DNA of 64,000 nucleotides from Gracilibacillus orientalis (GTDB lineage Bacteria; Bacillota; Bacilli; Bacillales; Amphibacillaceae). Location: contig NZ_FOTR01000012.1 of NCBI RefSeq assembly GCF_900114645.1, positions 45,074-109,073 on the forward strand. Direction: 5' to 3'. Numbering within the stretch: the first letter of the stretch is position 1; each line of letters opens with the position of its first letter. Shown here piece by piece: positions 33,967 through 43,251 of the stretch. The translations under genes and the position numbers were made by a program. A model generated the notes under the pieces. That model worked only from the letters and a program-made list of their open reading frames with translations. It was not told the DNA's origin and made no database searches.

Positions 33967-35307
33967 CTACATCTCTCTTCTCATCGCTTTTAAGACATCA
34001 ATTTCAGTAGCACGCTTGGCAGGCTTTAATCCAGATATAATCGTCACAATTAAACAAATTACAACTGAAATAAGAATCAACGAAGGAGGGATACTTGAAA
34101 ATTGAAACCCTTCAGGTAACTCTTGTCCAAAAGCAGATTCAATGATCCTTGGTAAACCAATGTTTAGGAGAATACTAATGACAAAAGCTACTACGGTACC
34201 TATTACTGCACCAAGTAACCCGATATAACTACTTTCCAGTAAGAATATCTGCTTAATTTTTTTAGGATGTGCTCCGATCGCTTTCATAATCCCGATATCA
34301 GATGATCTTTCGGTGACAGCCATTGTCATTGTGTTAAAGATACCAATGGATGCTATAAGAATGGCGATTGTTCCAATAAAAATAAGACCGGCTTTGGCAA
34401 TGGTAAAAACGGAATTTAAGGATTCTAGTTCACTCGCTGCTGAGTAAACCATGTAGTCTTTTTCTGTTAAATCATCCATTATTGCCTGTATTTCTTCCAA
34501 TGAATCAGCATACCCATATACGTTATCATAACCTTCTACCTCTTCACCAGAAGTTGGCTGATCTTCAGATATAACCGCTCCTCTTGAGGTTTCGGTAAAT
34601 GCCTCCACGTCAGCTAAAACTTCTTCAGATATATATACTTGCTGATCCTGTAACCAATTCTTTGCAGGGGGTTCGACAATACCAGTAATTGTTAGTGTGA
34701 TCGTATGTTCTTTGATTTCGTTATCCACATTTTGCTCGACAACCATTTCAATCTCTTTACCGACGAGTGATTCATCATATTTATAATCTTCATTTAACAT
34801 ACCTTCTTTATCATAAATTTCCGCATCTGCTGGAAGATCTTTCGGAAAAATATTTTCAATAAAATGTGGGCCGACGACTACTTCGTAAGATTTCTCTGGT
34901 AAATCACCTTCTGCCAACTCCATACCAGCCTTTAATTCTGATGGAAAGTGGGTTACTACTGTTTCTGTGCTTCCATTGTAATCATCGATACTAAATCGAG
35001 GTGTCTGTCTTAACCTTTGTTGTCTTGTGACAGCATTCATACCATCTATTTTTTCCAGTTCAGCAATTTCTTCATCCGTAATCGGTGCATAGCCATCATC
35101 ATTTTCGATTCCGGATATTTGCATTTGCGTGACCGAGCGATCTTGAAGGATATCGGCAATTAAGGTGCTGTGTAAACCAAATCCAACAGAGGCTAAAACA
35201 ATTAAGAATGTTACCCCCATTGCAGTGGCCAGTACCGTCATAAATATTCGTGATTTGCTCCGTTTCATATTACTGCGGACAAATCGCCATTGATCTTTAA
35301 AATTCAT
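33967..35307 (-). CDS. MacB-type ABC transporter permease
   Basis: The 446-residue protein has one N-terminal membrane segment (about 22-44), an external MacB-like domain (45-300, with repeated charged stretches) and three C-terminal segments (about 305-435) with the FtsX-type motif NTMTMAVTERSSDIGIMKAIGAH. It uses the ATPase encoded upstream (35304-35996). Such exporters usually push out peptides, lipoproteins or antibiotics. No gene next to it tells which. Start overlaps the ATPase stop by four bases, so the pair is one operon. Confidence 0.88.
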   Translation of the reverse strand: MNFKDQWRFVRSNMKRSKSRIFMTVLATAMGVTFLIVLASVGFGLHSTLIADILQDRSVTQMQISGIENDDGYAPITDEEIAELEKIDGMNAVTRQQRLRQTPRFSIDDYNGSTETVVTHFPSELKAGMELAEGDLPEKSYEVVVGPHFIENIFPKDLPADAEIYDKEGMLNEDYKYDESLVGKEIEMVVEQNVDNEIKEHTITLTITGIVEPPAKNWLQDQQVYISEEVLADVEAFTETSRGAVISEDQPTSGEEVEGYDNVYGYADSLEEIQAIMDDLTEKDYMVYSAASELESLNSVFTIAKAGLIFIGTIAILIASIGIFNTMTMAVTERSSDIGIMKAIGAHPKKIKQIFLLESSYIGLLGAVIGTVVAFVISILLNIGLPRIIESAFGQELPEGFQFSSIPPSLILISVVICLIVTIISGLKPAKRATEIDVLKAMRREM

Positions 35308-35996
35308 GCACTAACTTCCTCCTTTACAATCTCCCCATCATGAATATGGATTTTTTTCGAAGCAATTCGGGCAACTTCTTCATCATGTGTGATCATTAAA
35401 AATGTAATGCCTAAGTCTTTATTTAATCCTGTAATCAAATCTAAAACTTCTTGTTCGGTTTCACTGTCTAAACTACCTGTTGGTTCATCGGCTAGAATAA
35501 TAGGCGGTTCTATTACGAGCGTTCTTGCGATACTTACCCGTTGCTGCTGGCCGCCAGACAATTCACTGGGATAATGCTGATGGTAATTTGAAAGACCGAC
35601 TTTTTCCAATGTTTGTTCCGTTCTTTCTTTTCGCTCTTTTTCTGGCAGCCCTTTTAATACCAATGGCAATTCTATGTTTTCATAGGCTGTCATACTTGGA
35701 ATCAATTGAAAGTTTTGAAAGATAAATCCGATATTATCTAAACGAAAATCTGCGAATTCCCCTTCACTAAAATTAGTTACATTTTTCTCCTTGACCCAGA
35801 CTGATCCGCTAGTCGGTTTCATAAATCCGGCAATGATATTCAATAAGGCCGATTTTCCAGAACCGCTTTTTCCCGTTATCGCCAGAATATCTCCTTTGGC
35901 TACAGAAAATGAAATGTTTGTTAATACTTGAAGAGCGGTTTCGTTTTGTTTTTTTCCTAATAAAAATGTATGGTTGATGTCTTTTGCTTCAATCAT
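35304..35996 (-). CDS. MacB/LolD-type ABC transporter ATPase
   Basis: The 230-residue ATPase has all ABC motifs: Walker A GKSGSGKSALL, Q loop FQNFQLIPSMTAYENIELPL, signature LSGGQQQRVSIAR, Walker B ILADEPTGSLD and switch His in MITHDEEVA. The YENIELPL run after the Q loop is typical of the MacB/LolD subgroup that pairs with FtsX-like permeases. The start ATG follows AAAAAGGAGGAT. Divergent from the CapA gene. Confidence 0.9.
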   Translation of the reverse strand: MIEAKDINHTFLLGKKQNETALQVLTNISFSVAKGDILAITGKSGSGKSALLNIIAGFMKPTSGSVWVKEKNVTNFSEGEFADFRLDNIGFIFQNFQLIPSMTAYENIELPLVLKGLPEKERKERTEQTLEKVGLSNYHQHYPSELSGGQQQRVSIARTLVIEPPIILADEPTGSLDSETEQEVLDLITGLNKDLGITFLMITHDEEVARIASKKIHIHDGEIVKEEVSA

Positions 35997-36124
35997 TTTT
36001 TATCCTCCTTTTTTCCCTTCACTAGTAATTGACGAATGAAAATCTTTCATTACTTCATTTTTGTGACAATAAATAATATTTTTTTATGTTAAAATAAAAT
36101 GAGTCTTCCTAGAGGAGTTTTCAT

Positions 36125-37273
36125 ATGAAAAATGTGTGTACCGCTTTATTGATAATATTATTTTTGATCATAGCAGGGTGTGAGGGACAACAGGAGTATC
36201 AAGGGCACTCCCACCATACGAATGAAATAGACAGACCAACAAAAGACACAGATATAAATTTATTTGAACATGAAATTTCTATAGCAGCGATTGGGGATAT
36301 TTTGATTCACGCTCGGGTATATGATGATGGATGGAATGGGGAAAGGTATGACTTCTTATCCATGTTAGAACCGGTAAAGGAATATTTAAAACAACCAGAT
36401 ATCACCATGGCGAACCAAGAAACAATCATGGGTGGGGAAGAGATTGGCTTATCTACCTATCCTCAATTCAACAGTCCGTTTGAATTAGGAGAGGATTTAA
36501 AGAAAGTCGGTGTTGATGTGGTAACAATGGCAAATAATCATACGTTGGATAGAGGTGAAGAAGCCATATATAATGCGACCAATTATTATGAAGAGATAGG
36601 TATGCATTATACGGGAAGCTTTAACAGTGAGGAAGATCAGCGTACTTTAAGAGTTATAGAAACCGAGGAAGATATTTCGGTAGCTTTTCTAAGCTATACA
36701 TATGGTACAAACGGTATTCCGGTTCCAGATGGGAAGGATTATTTAGTAAACTTAATCGACCGAGAGCAAATAGAACGGGAAGTAACAGAAGCAGAGGAGC
36801 AAGCGGATGTTACGATCGTTAGTTATCATTTTGGGGAGGAATATCAGCGATTACCAAATCAACAACAAACAGATTTAGCACAATTTGCTGCTGATCTTGG
36901 TGCGGATGTAGTGATTGGCCATCACCCACATGTTCTGCAGCCGTTAGATTGGTTGGAGGGGAAAGACGGTAATCAAACATTAGTTGCCTACTCGTTAGGA
37001 AATTTCCTTTCTGGTCAATACGAACTATATAAGAGAATCGGTGGCATTTTACAGTTTTCAATTAAAAAAGATGGAACACAGGTGAAGGTACATTCCCCGT
37101 CTTTTTTGCCGACGTTTGTTCAGTTTGATATGATCAGTGATACCATGACAGATGTTCAAGTATTACCGCTAAAGGATGTCTCAGATCAACAGTTGCCCGA
37201 TGCATCTGACCATCTGGCTGAAATAAAAGAACATCTATCACAAAATATAGAAGATCTGCAGTTTATAGAATAA
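36125..37273 (+). CDS. CapA-family lipoprotein (metallophosphatase-like)
   Basis: The 382-residue protein starts with a lipoprotein signal ending LIIAGC (C19). The CapA/PgsA-type metallophosphoesterase-like domain has the metal-binding motifs AAIGDILIHARVYDDG, NQETIMGG, ANNHTLDRG and IGHHPHVLQP. CapA proteins take part in poly-gamma-glutamate or capsule production, yet many family members occur alone, as here, with no pgsBCE neighbours. It shares a 13-base gap with the DUF368 gene and is probably co-transcribed. Confidence 0.85.
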   Translation: MKNVCTALLIILFLIIAGCEGQQEYQGHSHHTNEIDRPTKDTDINLFEHEISIAAIGDILIHARVYDDGWNGERYDFLSMLEPVKEYLKQPDITMANQETIMGGEEIGLSTYPQFNSPFELGEDLKKVGVDVVTMANNHTLDRGEEAIYNATNYYEEIGMHYTGSFNSEEDQRTLRVIETEEDISVAFLSYTYGTNGIPVPDGKDYLVNLIDREQIEREVTEAEEQADVTIVSYHFGEEYQRLPNQQQTDLAQFAADLGADVVIGHHPHVLQPLDWLEGKDGNQTLVAYSLGNFLSGQYELYKRIGGILQFSIKKDGTQVKVHSPSFLPTFVQFDMISDTMTDVQVLPLKDVSDQQLPDASDHLAEIKEHLSQNIEDLQFIE

Positions 37274-37286
37274 GGGAGAATCGAGC

Positions 37287-38099
37287 ATGGAATGGAGAAA
37301 TATTTATCGAGGTATGTTAATGGGAGCAAGTGATGTTGTGCCAGGTGTTAGTGGTGGTACGATTGCTGTTGTATTAGGGATTTATGACCGGCTAATTGAG
37401 GCGGTGAATGGGTTTTTTAGTAAGGATTTTAAGAAGCATCTAATGTTTTTAATCCCACTAGGTGTAGGTGTTCTGACAGCTGTATTTCTATTGGCTGGCT
37501 TAATTGAATGGTTGTTTGAACACTATCCAAAACAAACACAATTTGCCTTTTTGGGTCTAATTATAGGTGTGTTACCTTTTCTGTTTCAAAAGTCGAATGC
37601 AAAAAAAATGTTTAAAGGAAATCATATATTGCTGGTATTGATTGGCGCCTGTATCGTTGGCTCTATGGTCTTTTTTCAAACGGGAGAACCTGAAGTGGTT
37701 ACACAATTTGAAACATCTACATACCTCTGGCTGTTTGCTTCGGGATTTATAGCAAGTTCTGCAATGATATTACCGGGGATTAGCGGTTCCTTCCTTTTAT
37801 ATGTGATAGGCTCTTATACTACGATTATTAGTGCGATAAAAAATTTAGATTTCGTTGTTATTTTAACTGTCGGAGTAGGTATTCTATTAGGAATTGTATT
37901 GATGAGTAAAGTGATTCATTATTTTCTAGCTTCGTTTCCGGTTGCTACGTATGCTCTGGTGATTGGCATGGTGATTGGTTCAGTCTTTGTCATTTTCCCA
38001 GGATGGCCCGCTAGTATGATGGGGACGATGATGTGTGTTGTTACTTTTGCAGGTGGTCTTCTTTTTGCTTACTTATTAGGCAGAGTGGAGTATCGATAA
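37287..38099 (+). CDS. popT: DUF368 undecaprenyl-phosphate transporter (PopT-like)
   Basis: The 270-residue integral membrane protein has eight or so hydrophobic segments and the DUF368 hallmark, two related motifs in an inverted-repeat layout: GASDVVPGVSGGTIAVVLG (about 12-30) and AMILPGISGSFLLYVIGSY (about 158-177). DUF368 members, now called PopT, recycle undecaprenyl phosphate across the membrane for cell wall and capsule synthesis. B. subtilis uses the DedA-type UptA instead, so this gene marks a difference from that species. The CapA neighbour supports an envelope-polymer link. Confidence 0.88.
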   Translation: MEWRNIYRGMLMGASDVVPGVSGGTIAVVLGIYDRLIEAVNGFFSKDFKKHLMFLIPLGVGVLTAVFLLAGLIEWLFEHYPKQTQFAFLGLIIGVLPFLFQKSNAKKMFKGNHILLVLIGACIVGSMVFFQTGEPEVVTQFETSTYLWLFASGFIASSAMILPGISGSFLLYVIGSYTTIISAIKNLDFVVILTVGVGILLGIVLMSKVIHYFLASFPVATYALVIGMVIGSVFVIFPGWPASMMGTMMCVVTFAGGLLFAYLLGRVEYR

Positions 38100-38179
38100 A
38101 CAGAATAGTTGCTTTCAAACTATGTTCATGCTAGCGTTTATTAAAGTAAAGAACCATTTAAATAAAAGGAGAATGCATA

Positions 38180-38500
38180 ATGGAAGCCATTAAAACTGAA
38201 GATCAATTTAATGAGATTATCGCTTCAAAAGACCCAGTTATTATTAAATTTTTTGCAGACTGGTGTCCAGACTGTAAGCGTATGGATATGTTTATTGGTG
38301 ATATTTTAGAGCAATATAATACATTTGGTTGGTATGAGATAAATAGTGACGAAGTACAAGGGTTAGCAGAAAAGTATGATGTGATGGGTATACCAAGCTT
38401 ACTTATTTTCCAAAACGGAGAAAAACTTGCACACCGTCACAGTGCATATACCAAAACACCAGACGATGTATTAGAGTTCCTGCAAGAAGAACTAGGCTAA
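38180..38500 (+). CDS. Thioredoxin-like protein with CPDC active site (YtpP-like)
   Basis: The 106-residue thioredoxin fold has the redox motif WCPDC (residues 28-32) in FFADWCPDCKRM and the cis-Pro segment MGIPSLLIFQNG. It lacks a signal peptide, so it acts in the cytoplasm. The CPDC pair resembles B. subtilis YtpP. Its client is unknown. AAAAGGAG lies at a normal distance from ATG 38180. A terminator overlaps the stop. Confidence 0.85.
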   Translation: MEAIKTEDQFNEIIASKDPVIIKFFADWCPDCKRMDMFIGDILEQYNTFGWYEINSDEVQGLAEKYDVMGIPSLLIFQNGEKLAHRHSAYTKTPDDVLEFLQEELG

Positions 38501-38530
38501 GAGACAGTATGAACACTGTCTCTCTTTTTA
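38500..38530 (+). terminator. Terminator after the thioredoxin gene
   Basis: GAGACAGT pairs with ACTGTCTC around six bases, followed by CTTTTT. The repeat copy A begins within about ten bases of the T tract. Confidence 0.88.
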
Positions 38531-38535
38531 TATCT

Positions 38536-38977
38536 GAAATACATAAACAGCGAAGTAATTTTGTATTTTCCTCCCATTTTGTTGGAGATGAGTAGCTAGT
38601 CCAACGCTGCGGAAAAACACTCCCTTTCCATGGGGAACGCTTCAGCCAGGGGACTACTTGAATAACTTCTTTGTTCCCTTGCGCCGAGGAAGCATACTTC
38701 GAAGCATTACTAGAAGACACAGGCGCATCACTGCGGGGTCTTCAGACTGTTCCTTTCCCACAGGAGTGTCGTATTTTTCCGCAGCTTAGAATAGTGTTCT
38801 GTTAAAAAGACAGGAAATCCAAAGAATATAGTTACATGAGTTCAATTCTTCTAATAATCATCAGAACACGAAAATTAGCGCAGTATTCTGCTGGAGCGTT
38901 TCCAAGCACCCATCATTAATCAGAAGGGGAGGAAGCTATACCAAGATGAATTTCATTATTGCGCAGTTTGTATCTAT
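38536..38977. repeat. MITE-like non-coding repeat, copy A
   Basis: About 440 bases without a gene. The ends are imperfect inverted repeats (ATACATAAACAGCGAAGTAA at the left; the complement of the right end reads ATACAAACTGCGCAATAATG). The centre has a minus-oriented unit bounded by GCGGAAAAACACTCC and GGAGTGTCGTATTTTTCCGC. The 38729-38869 part is about 97% like 43389-43526 of copy B. The plus-oriented partner unit seen in copies B and C is reduced here to its last 40 bases (GCGCAGTATTCTGCTGGAGC). Confidence 0.8.
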
Positions 38978-39094
38978 TACGAATTAGAAAGGCAGAGAAT
39001 CTGAGTTTTTAATGTTTAAAATGATTTGTATATAATTTCAATTGTAGAAACCTTTTGACAACATTTATCGTATATAAGAAATGGGGGGATTCTT

Positions 39095-39781
39095 ATGTTA
39101 GAAGTTAAGCAACTACAGGTCGAAATCGGGAAAGAAACGATCCTTGAAGATGTTGAATTTTCCGTAGAAGAAGGAAGTATCGTAGGATTGATAGGTCATA
39201 ATGGTGCTGGGAAATCAACCGTTATGAAAACCATTATGGGTTGGCAAGACAAAAAAGAAGGCACCATTATCCTAAATAAAGTAGATCAAGACCAATCATT
39301 TGTCAGATTTAAAAGACAACTTGCTTATATACCGGAAGAACCATTTTTATTACCTGAACTAACAACGATGCAACATTTTCAATTATATGGTCAAAGCTAT
39401 CAACTTGATGAAAAAACGTTTACGAAACGTGCACAGGAGCTTTCAGAACAATTCGAAATAACAGATAAATTGAATGAATACCCAGAATCCTTGTCCAAAG
39501 GTATGCGACAAAAAGTCCAAACCATTTGTGCATTATTACCAGATGTCCCTTTATTATTAATTGATGAACCTTTTATGGGCTTAGATGTTCATGCAGCTCA
39601 AGATCTTCAGGAAATGTTGGTCGAAAAGGCTAAAAAGGGAACAAGTATACTCCTTACCTCGCATCAATTAGAGCGAATGGAAGAGTTGGCAGATACATAT
39701 ATTATGCTACATCAGGGGCATGTTGCAGAACATGGGTTGATAGAAGATTTCCACTCATTATCAAGGAGAGGAACAGAATGA
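39095..39781 (+). CDS. ecsA: EcsA/YthP-type ABC transporter ATPase
   Basis: The 228-residue ATPase has Walker A GHNGAGKST, signature LSKGMRQK, Walker B LLLIDEPFMGLD and a His switch in LLTSHQLERMEEL. The PEEPFLLPELTTMQHFQLYG region and the SKGM signature match EcsA of Bacillus, whose partner EcsB is the membrane part of a transporter that affects secretion, competence and sporulation. YthP is a close paralogue, so the symbol is tentative. The stop overlaps the next gene's ATG. Confidence 0.78.
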   Translation: MLEVKQLQVEIGKETILEDVEFSVEEGSIVGLIGHNGAGKSTVMKTIMGWQDKKEGTIILNKVDQDQSFVRFKRQLAYIPEEPFLLPELTTMQHFQLYGQSYQLDEKTFTKRAQELSEQFEITDKLNEYPESLSKGMRQKVQTICALLPDVPLLLIDEPFMGLDVHAAQDLQEMLVEKAKKGTSILLTSHQLERMEELADTYIMLHQGHVAEHGLIEDFHSLSRRGTE

Positions 39782-41199
39782 AATCAACCATTCATTTGAT
39801 GCGATTTCTAAAAAAGAGTCGCTTACGAAAAAAGCAAAAATTATACAAATTAGCCTTTGGTGTGGCATTTGATTTGACTATAACTATTTATACTGGTTTA
39901 TTTGCGATTATGTTTTTATTTATTGCATATGACAGTTTAAAACAGTTGGAAGCTGTTTTTCTAGAATATCAAGCAAATATCGAATCATTTTTTCCGCTTA
40001 TAGTAATCGGTTTGATATTCGGGATGATTGCCCTTTCCTTTCAGCATCCATCGATAAACATTACAAGTGCAGAGTGGAAGTTAACATCACTTCCTTTTTC
40101 GATAAGGAATATATGGTTATATTCTTTGTGGATTGTAATTAAAAAGCGGTTTGTTGTGTTAAGTTTGCTAATCATGCTACTGGTTTTGATAACCCCTTTT
40201 TCTTCATTATTTCTAATTAAATGGTATGGAGTAATCCTATCTGTATTTTTATTAACGGTCATACCCCAATGGTACTTTTTTCAGATACAAGGCTTTAAAA
40301 AAATCGGGGTCTATCTGTTGGGTGTTTTAAGCATTGGAGTAATCAGGCTGGCTTTCGTGTTATTTGAGTTAAACGCGGAATCTGTCTGGATATTGATCAT
40401 CTTGCTATTTGGCCTAAATGTGTGGATATGGCCACGAAGATTGAAAAAAATCAATTGGATGCAAGTGATTGAGAAAAGTGACAGTAAAGAGTGGAATATG
40501 TTTTTTATCAATCACATGAGTAGAATGGATCAAGTAAAACAACAACGAAGAAACTACTTTTTACAAACACTTTTCACATCAAAGAAAGCAAAGTTGCCGT
40601 TTCCTTATCAGCAACCTGCTAAACTAATGCGGAAATTATGGAGGCGAAGTATCAATCAGGAAGTCCATATTATCTATATGATGATGTTTTCGATTTTAGC
40701 AATTATGATTGTGTTATCATTAAGAGAAGGGCCATTGCTACAGGGAATTGCTATCATGTTATCCGTTTTTATTTTTGTTAAGCTAACAGTAAGTTTTTTT
40801 AGTGAGATTTTTAAAGATAAGTTGTTTCACAGTATTCCTTGGAATATGAAAGTAATAACCACTGCTTTTTGGCAGATAGTATCCATATTAAGTATAATGA
40901 TAATGGTGATAATTTCAGTGGCTGTCTTACTTGCTAATACATGGAGTTGGTGGTTAGTAGCCCAACTTTTATTCATTGTAGTTGCACTATTCTTTTTATT
41001 AGATTGTGAGATAGAGAGGAAAGTAAAAGCATTAGATAAAAAAAGGTTTCAACCTGCTTATTTCGATCAGGTTATAGGTATATTAACTTATGTTGGAATG
41101 GCTGTTAGTTTATTATATCCTTTTACTATTAGTTATTTAACGATTATATTATTATACTGGATTGCAAAGAAACATTATTTTCCATTGAAAATTGACTAG
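39778..41199 (+). CDS. ecsB: EcsB/YthQ-type ABC transporter membrane protein
   Basis: The 473-residue protein has about ten hydrophobic segments in two halves separated by a Lys/Arg-rich cytoplasmic loop (about 240-295). It is longer than the B. subtilis EcsB (near 408), mostly in this loop and the final hydrophobic run. Motifs are not strong: membrane partners of EcsA are poorly conserved. Call by its coupling to the ATPase (four-base overlap) and by topology. Function: exporter subunit of unknown cargo. Confidence 0.72.
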   Translation: MKSTIHLMRFLKKSRLRKKQKLYKLAFGVAFDLTITIYTGLFAIMFLFIAYDSLKQLEAVFLEYQANIESFFPLIVIGLIFGMIALSFQHPSINITSAEWKLTSLPFSIRNIWLYSLWIVIKKRFVVLSLLIMLLVLITPFSSLFLIKWYGVILSVFLLTVIPQWYFFQIQGFKKIGVYLLGVLSIGVIRLAFVLFELNAESVWILIILLFGLNVWIWPRRLKKINWMQVIEKSDSKEWNMFFINHMSRMDQVKQQRRNYFLQTLFTSKKAKLPFPYQQPAKLMRKLWRRSINQEVHIIYMMMFSILAIMIVLSLREGPLLQGIAIMLSVFIFVKLTVSFFSEIFKDKLFHSIPWNMKVITTAFWQIVSILSIMIMVIISVAVLLANTWSWWLVAQLLFIVVALFFLLDCEIERKVKALDKKRFQPAYFDQVIGILTYVGMAVSLLYPFTISYLTIILLYWIAKKHYFPLKID

Positions 41200-41248
41200 T
41201 TCTACTTGTTTGCATATAATACCATTCATATATAGATATTGAGAGAGG

Positions 41249-41731
41249 ATGAAAGGGATGGATCAAAAGAGAAACGAATATTTAAAGAAAAAGCAAGACC
41301 CTTCCCTGAAATTGTTTGTTGTACTATCGAAGGCTTATCGCTCGGTGGCTGATCAGGTAGCAAAAGATATTAGAAGTCATGGCTTAAATACAACAGATTT
41401 TGGTGTGTTGGAATTACTATATCATCAGGGAGAACAACCTTTGCAAAAAATAGGTGATAAAATCTTATTAGCAAGTGGAAGTATTACATATGTAGTAGAT
41501 AAATTAGAGAAAAAAGAATTAGTGAAACGAACACCGTGTCCAAATGACAGGAGAATCACCTTTGCGTCGATTACAGAAGAAGGGCAACAATTATTAAATG
41601 ATATATTCCCGGAACACTGGAAACAAATTGAAGCAATAACTGCTGGCTTAAATGAAGAAGAGAAAGTAGCAGCTATTCCATTATTGAAAAAACTAGGAAT
41701 GTACGCAGATGATTTTTCTGGCAAATCATAA
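41249..41731 (+). CDS. MarR-family regulator
   Basis: The 160-residue winged-helix regulator has the MarR core: GLNTTDFGVLELLYHQGEQP, the recognition helix LASGSITYVVDKLEKKELVKR, wing TPCPNDRRITFASITEEG and C-terminal dimer helices. It may repress a neighbouring operon such as the ABC genes upstream or the glutaredoxin-like gene downstream. GAGAGAGG stands before ATG 41249; ATG 41258 is in frame too. No ligand can be inferred. Confidence 0.88.
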   Translation: MKGMDQKRNEYLKKKQDPSLKLFVVLSKAYRSVADQVAKDIRSHGLNTTDFGVLELLYHQGEQPLQKIGDKILLASGSITYVVDKLEKKELVKRTPCPNDRRITFASITEEGQQLLNDIFPEHWKQIEAITAGLNEEEKVAAIPLLKKLGMYADDFSGKS

Positions 41732-41808
41732 TAGATAGTATGTTTAGATGTTGTTTCGGGTGGGTAAATTTAACTATGAATAGGATAGTTGAGAGGGGGA
41801 TTACCCAC

Positions 41809-42045
41809 GTGAAAAAACACCTGATAGACGTATATATTAGTGATAATTGTACTGAATGTGATCAACTTGTTAATTATTTATCAGAACTTAACATTTCGTT
41901 TAATAAAAAAAATACAACCGTAAATAAAGAAAATTTACGGCAGTTACAACAAGAGAACATTTATATAACACCTACAATTATTATCGATAATTATTACCGT
42001 ATCATAGGTTTTCAGCAAGGCAAGATAAAACAATTACTTAGATGA
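41809..42045 (+). CDS. Glutaredoxin-like small redox protein
   Basis: The long frame begins at 41740, but the conserved fold starts at GTG 41809 (GAGAGGGGG upstream). That gives 78 residues: KKHLIDVYISDNCTECDQLVNYL with a CxxC motif (CTEC), then TPTIIIDNYYRIIGFQQGKIKQLL with the cis-Pro glutaredoxin signature. It probably acts in thiol-disulfide exchange in the cytoplasm. It follows the MarR gene closely, so a redox regulation link is possible. Confidence 0.78.
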   Translation: MKKHLIDVYISDNCTECDQLVNYLSELNISFNKKNTTVNKENLRQLQQENIYITPTIIIDNYYRIIGFQQGKIKQLLR

Positions 42046-42109
42046 TAGGTGAACAAATTCCTCTTTTTCTGCATAGGCTATTACAAAAATAGCAGATGGA
42101 GGGGAGAAA

Positions 42110-42448
42110 ATGGATTACAGATATAATGGCTTTTCTAATTATCAAAATCAATATCAGCAGGGGATGTATCCCTATCAGCCGCCAACAAATACATCACCGA
42201 TGCCGATGACACCATTTCAATATTATCAAAAGCCGTTGGTTCCAAATCCATATGATGGGTTCGAAACACCTACGCCTTCCTTTTTAGGGAAACAAAACAA
42301 TTCGATGTTGCACTATTTTCAAAATAAAAATGGGGAAATGGATTTGGATAAAGTGTTTCATACTGTTAACCAATTTGCGAACACTTATCAACAGGTATCA
42401 CCTTTATTTAAGAACGTCGGAAATATATTAAAAACTTTTCAGAAATAA
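42110..42448 (+). CDS. YppG-like protein
   Basis: The 112-residue protein has the YppG pattern: a low-complexity N-terminal half rich in Tyr, Gln, Pro and Asn (YNGFSNYQNQYQQGMYPYQP), a Pro-rich middle (PLVPNPYDGF) and a conserved C-terminal helix region (SMLHYFQNKNGEMDLDKVFHTVNQFANTYQQVSPLFKNVG). YppG homologues are found in spore-formers and are suspected of sporulation or spore coat roles. There is no proven function. GGAGGGGAG precedes the ATG. Confidence 0.82.
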   Translation: MDYRYNGFSNYQNQYQQGMYPYQPPTNTSPMPMTPFQYYQKPLVPNPYDGFETPTPSFLGKQNNSMLHYFQNKNGEMDLDKVFHTVNQFANTYQQVSPLFKNVGNILKTFQK

Positions 42449-42509
42449 TGTAAAATGATCCTTGTCGAATGTGGCAAGGATTTCTATTATGATAGGGGGT
42501 AGCCAACTG

Positions 42510-43232
42510 ATGACTGCGTGTCTTGTGATTCATGGGTTTACTGGTGGTCCATATGAAGTGGAACCACTTGCTTTTTATATAGAGAAACATACAGACTGGC
42601 AGGTAGTAACACCTAGTTTACCTGGACACGGATTAGGTGAGGGAAGAGATCTAGATCTTTTAGATGTATCCTATAAAGATTGGGTTAAAGAAGCGGAACA
42701 AGCCTATCTGACATTGAAAGAAGATCATGATGAGATTTATTTGGTCGGTTTTTCTATGGGAGGAATGATTGCAGCTTACTTGGCAGCAAAGTACACTTGT
42801 AAGAAGTTAGTCTTGCTGTCTACGTCGAGAAAGTATATTAGTATTCCGCGGATAAGTGTTGACCTAGTGAACTTTGCACAAAAAGCAGTAAGACGAAAGT
42901 TAAAAGATGATCATTTGTTTAATCATTACCGAAAGAAATATGGTACTGTTCCCGTGAAGGCAATCCGAGAGTTTCTGAAATGCATGAAGTTTACCAAACC
43001 ATATTTGCAGGAAATTCATTGTCCTGTTTTTATAGCACAAGGAATACAGGATGGTCTGGTGCCGTATACAGCGGTACATTATTTGGACAAGGAAATACCA
43101 GTAGACGCGGAGATCATTTATTATCATGATTCGAAGCATCTAATTTGTCTTGGTGAGGATAAAGATGTTGTCATCGATGCAGTCTATCAATTTTTAATTA
43201 AAGAAGAAAGAACGCGATCTACTGTGGATTAG
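42510..43232 (+). CDS. Alpha/beta hydrolase, carboxylesterase type
   Basis: The 240-residue protein has a serine-hydrolase triad: S82 in LVGFSMGG, D181 (QGIQDGLVPY) and H210 (DSKHLI). The oxyanion part is VIHGFTGGPYEV. The size and SLPGHG motif fit small carboxylesterases (Est30-like) that act on medium-chain esters. ATG 42510 is preferred over the upstream ATG 42462, because it begins the fold and has AGGGGG upstream. The stop sits in the loop of a terminator. Cytoplasmic. Confidence 0.85.
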   Translation: MTACLVIHGFTGGPYEVEPLAFYIEKHTDWQVVTPSLPGHGLGEGRDLDLLDVSYKDWVKEAEQAYLTLKEDHDEIYLVGFSMGGMIAAYLAAKYTCKKLVLLSTSRKYISIPRISVDLVNFAQKAVRRKLKDDHLFNHYRKKYGTVPVKAIREFLKCMKFTKPYLQEIHCPVFIAQGIQDGLVPYTAVHYLDKEIPVDAEIIYYHDSKHLICLGEDKDVVIDAVYQFLIKEERTRSTVD

Positions 43233-43248
43233 TAAATCGCGTTCTTTT
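43209..43248 (+). terminator. Terminator of the esterase gene
   Basis: AGAACGCGAT and ATCGCGTTCT form a perfect 10-bp stem that encloses the stop codon, followed by TTTTAT. Repeat copy B begins a few bases downstream. Confidence 0.85.
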
Positions 43249-43251
43249 ATG

